This document shows, in pieces, positions 40,605 through 40,988 of a stretch of 40,988 nucleotides of DNA. The stretch spans positions 28,201 to 69,188 of the forward strand of contig NW_003546591.1 of the NCBI RefSeq assembly GCF_000090795.2, in the 5' to 3' direction. The notes under the pieces were generated by a model that saw only the letters and a list, made by a program, of their open reading frames with translations, did not search any database and had not been told where the DNA came from. The position numbers and the translations under genes are program-made. Within the stretch, counting starts at the first letter, position 1. Every line of letters starts with the position of its first letter. The DNA is from Amphimedon queenslandica (taxonomy: Eukaryota; Porifera; Demospongiae; Haplosclerida; Niphatidae).

Positions 40605-40988
40605 GCTTGTAGATCTTACTGCAGTGAAGGAACAGAAATAAAGGAGGAGCTTTAAGTACAAATTTGCATTCCATCAAGTCACATGATCACATGGGAATGA
40701 TAGAGTAATGGCCACTATTGTACAAACCAGAATCTATTAATTCATTAAGAGTACTGTTTTGTTGATACTCATTATTAGCAAGAGTACATAGATCTAATAC
40801 CTAACTAATGTTATTAGTGGCTCTGCTAGTCTGGTTTTTCTGCTACACATGTAAAGGAGCTATATACTGTATAGACTCTAGCTGGTTTATTTCGTGTGGA
40901 ATTAATTTTCCTGAAGGGCTGAAGGCTCAAATCCACTAAAATTATTTCCACTAAATTGTATTAAACCAATTAGAGTAAATTATCGATT
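40605..40988. other. Upstream flank of G7
   Basis: Shares its first ~200 bp with the upstream region of G2 (33340-33560), including 'ccagaatctattaattcatt'. The last ~100 bp are unlike that and may begin another repeat, but the window ends before this can be judged. Confidence 0.45.

Noticed and set aside
40860..40988. Possible further MITE at the right edge ('gtggaattaattttcc', 'aaaattatttccac')
   Set aside because: Only a partial inverted similarity is visible, and the window ends before a second terminus or target duplication could be seen.

Overview
The window looks like nuclear DNA from an early-branching metazoan, most likely a demosponge of the Amphimedon type. That assignment is inference. 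It rests on AT-rich DNA, intron-poor genes or very short introns (about 44-70 bp), lineage-style tandem gene expansions (TRIM-filamin-NHL, ML-domain, orphan 7TM), and many small non-autonomous transposons. There are no bacterial operon or ribosome-binding features.

Layout. (1) 1-3.9 kb: an intronless SLC15/POT-like peptide transporter on the plus strand, flanked by two copies of a diverged ~310-bp repeat and followed by a 180-bp Harbinger-type MITE. (2) 3.9-18.5 kb: four plus-strand, single-exon TRIM proteins (RING, B-box, coiled coil, filamin, NHL). The first has a 1-nt frameshift in the RING. The second and third share an almost identical NHL half. The 4.6-kb gap between the first and second holds a ~177-bp tandem satellite and a TA-flanked MITE. 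(3) 18.8-30.4 kb: ten minus-strand copies of a small secreted ML-domain (MD-2/NPC2-like lipid-recognition) gene. Each is split into five tiny exons with intron phases 1-1-1-0, so no single open frame shows the gene. Their first exons repeat in strict period-three order (MSF, MMN, MSV), which shows a ~3.75-kb three-gene higher-order repeat. (4) 30.4-31.2 kb: a GC-richer junction block with a 26-bp minisatellite. It truncates the last ML gene on one side and the first receptor gene on the other. (5) 31.2-40.6 kb: seven minus-strand copies of an intronless orphan seven-transmembrane, GPCR-like family. Four are intact (G2, G3, G5, G7) and three are broken (G1, G4, G6). G4 carries a solo LTR and a MITE, both with clean target-site duplications when compared with intact paralogues.

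How the genes may work together. The three expanded families are a cytoplasmic E3 ligase type (TRIM-NHL), secreted lipid-binding proteins (ML) and surface 7TM receptors. In animals all three types are often used for recognition or signalling, and here all three evolve by tandem duplication, conversion and decay. A shared role in sensing microbes or lipids is a hypothesis only. An assembly gap (10 N) lies at 20218-20227, inside the second ML gene.
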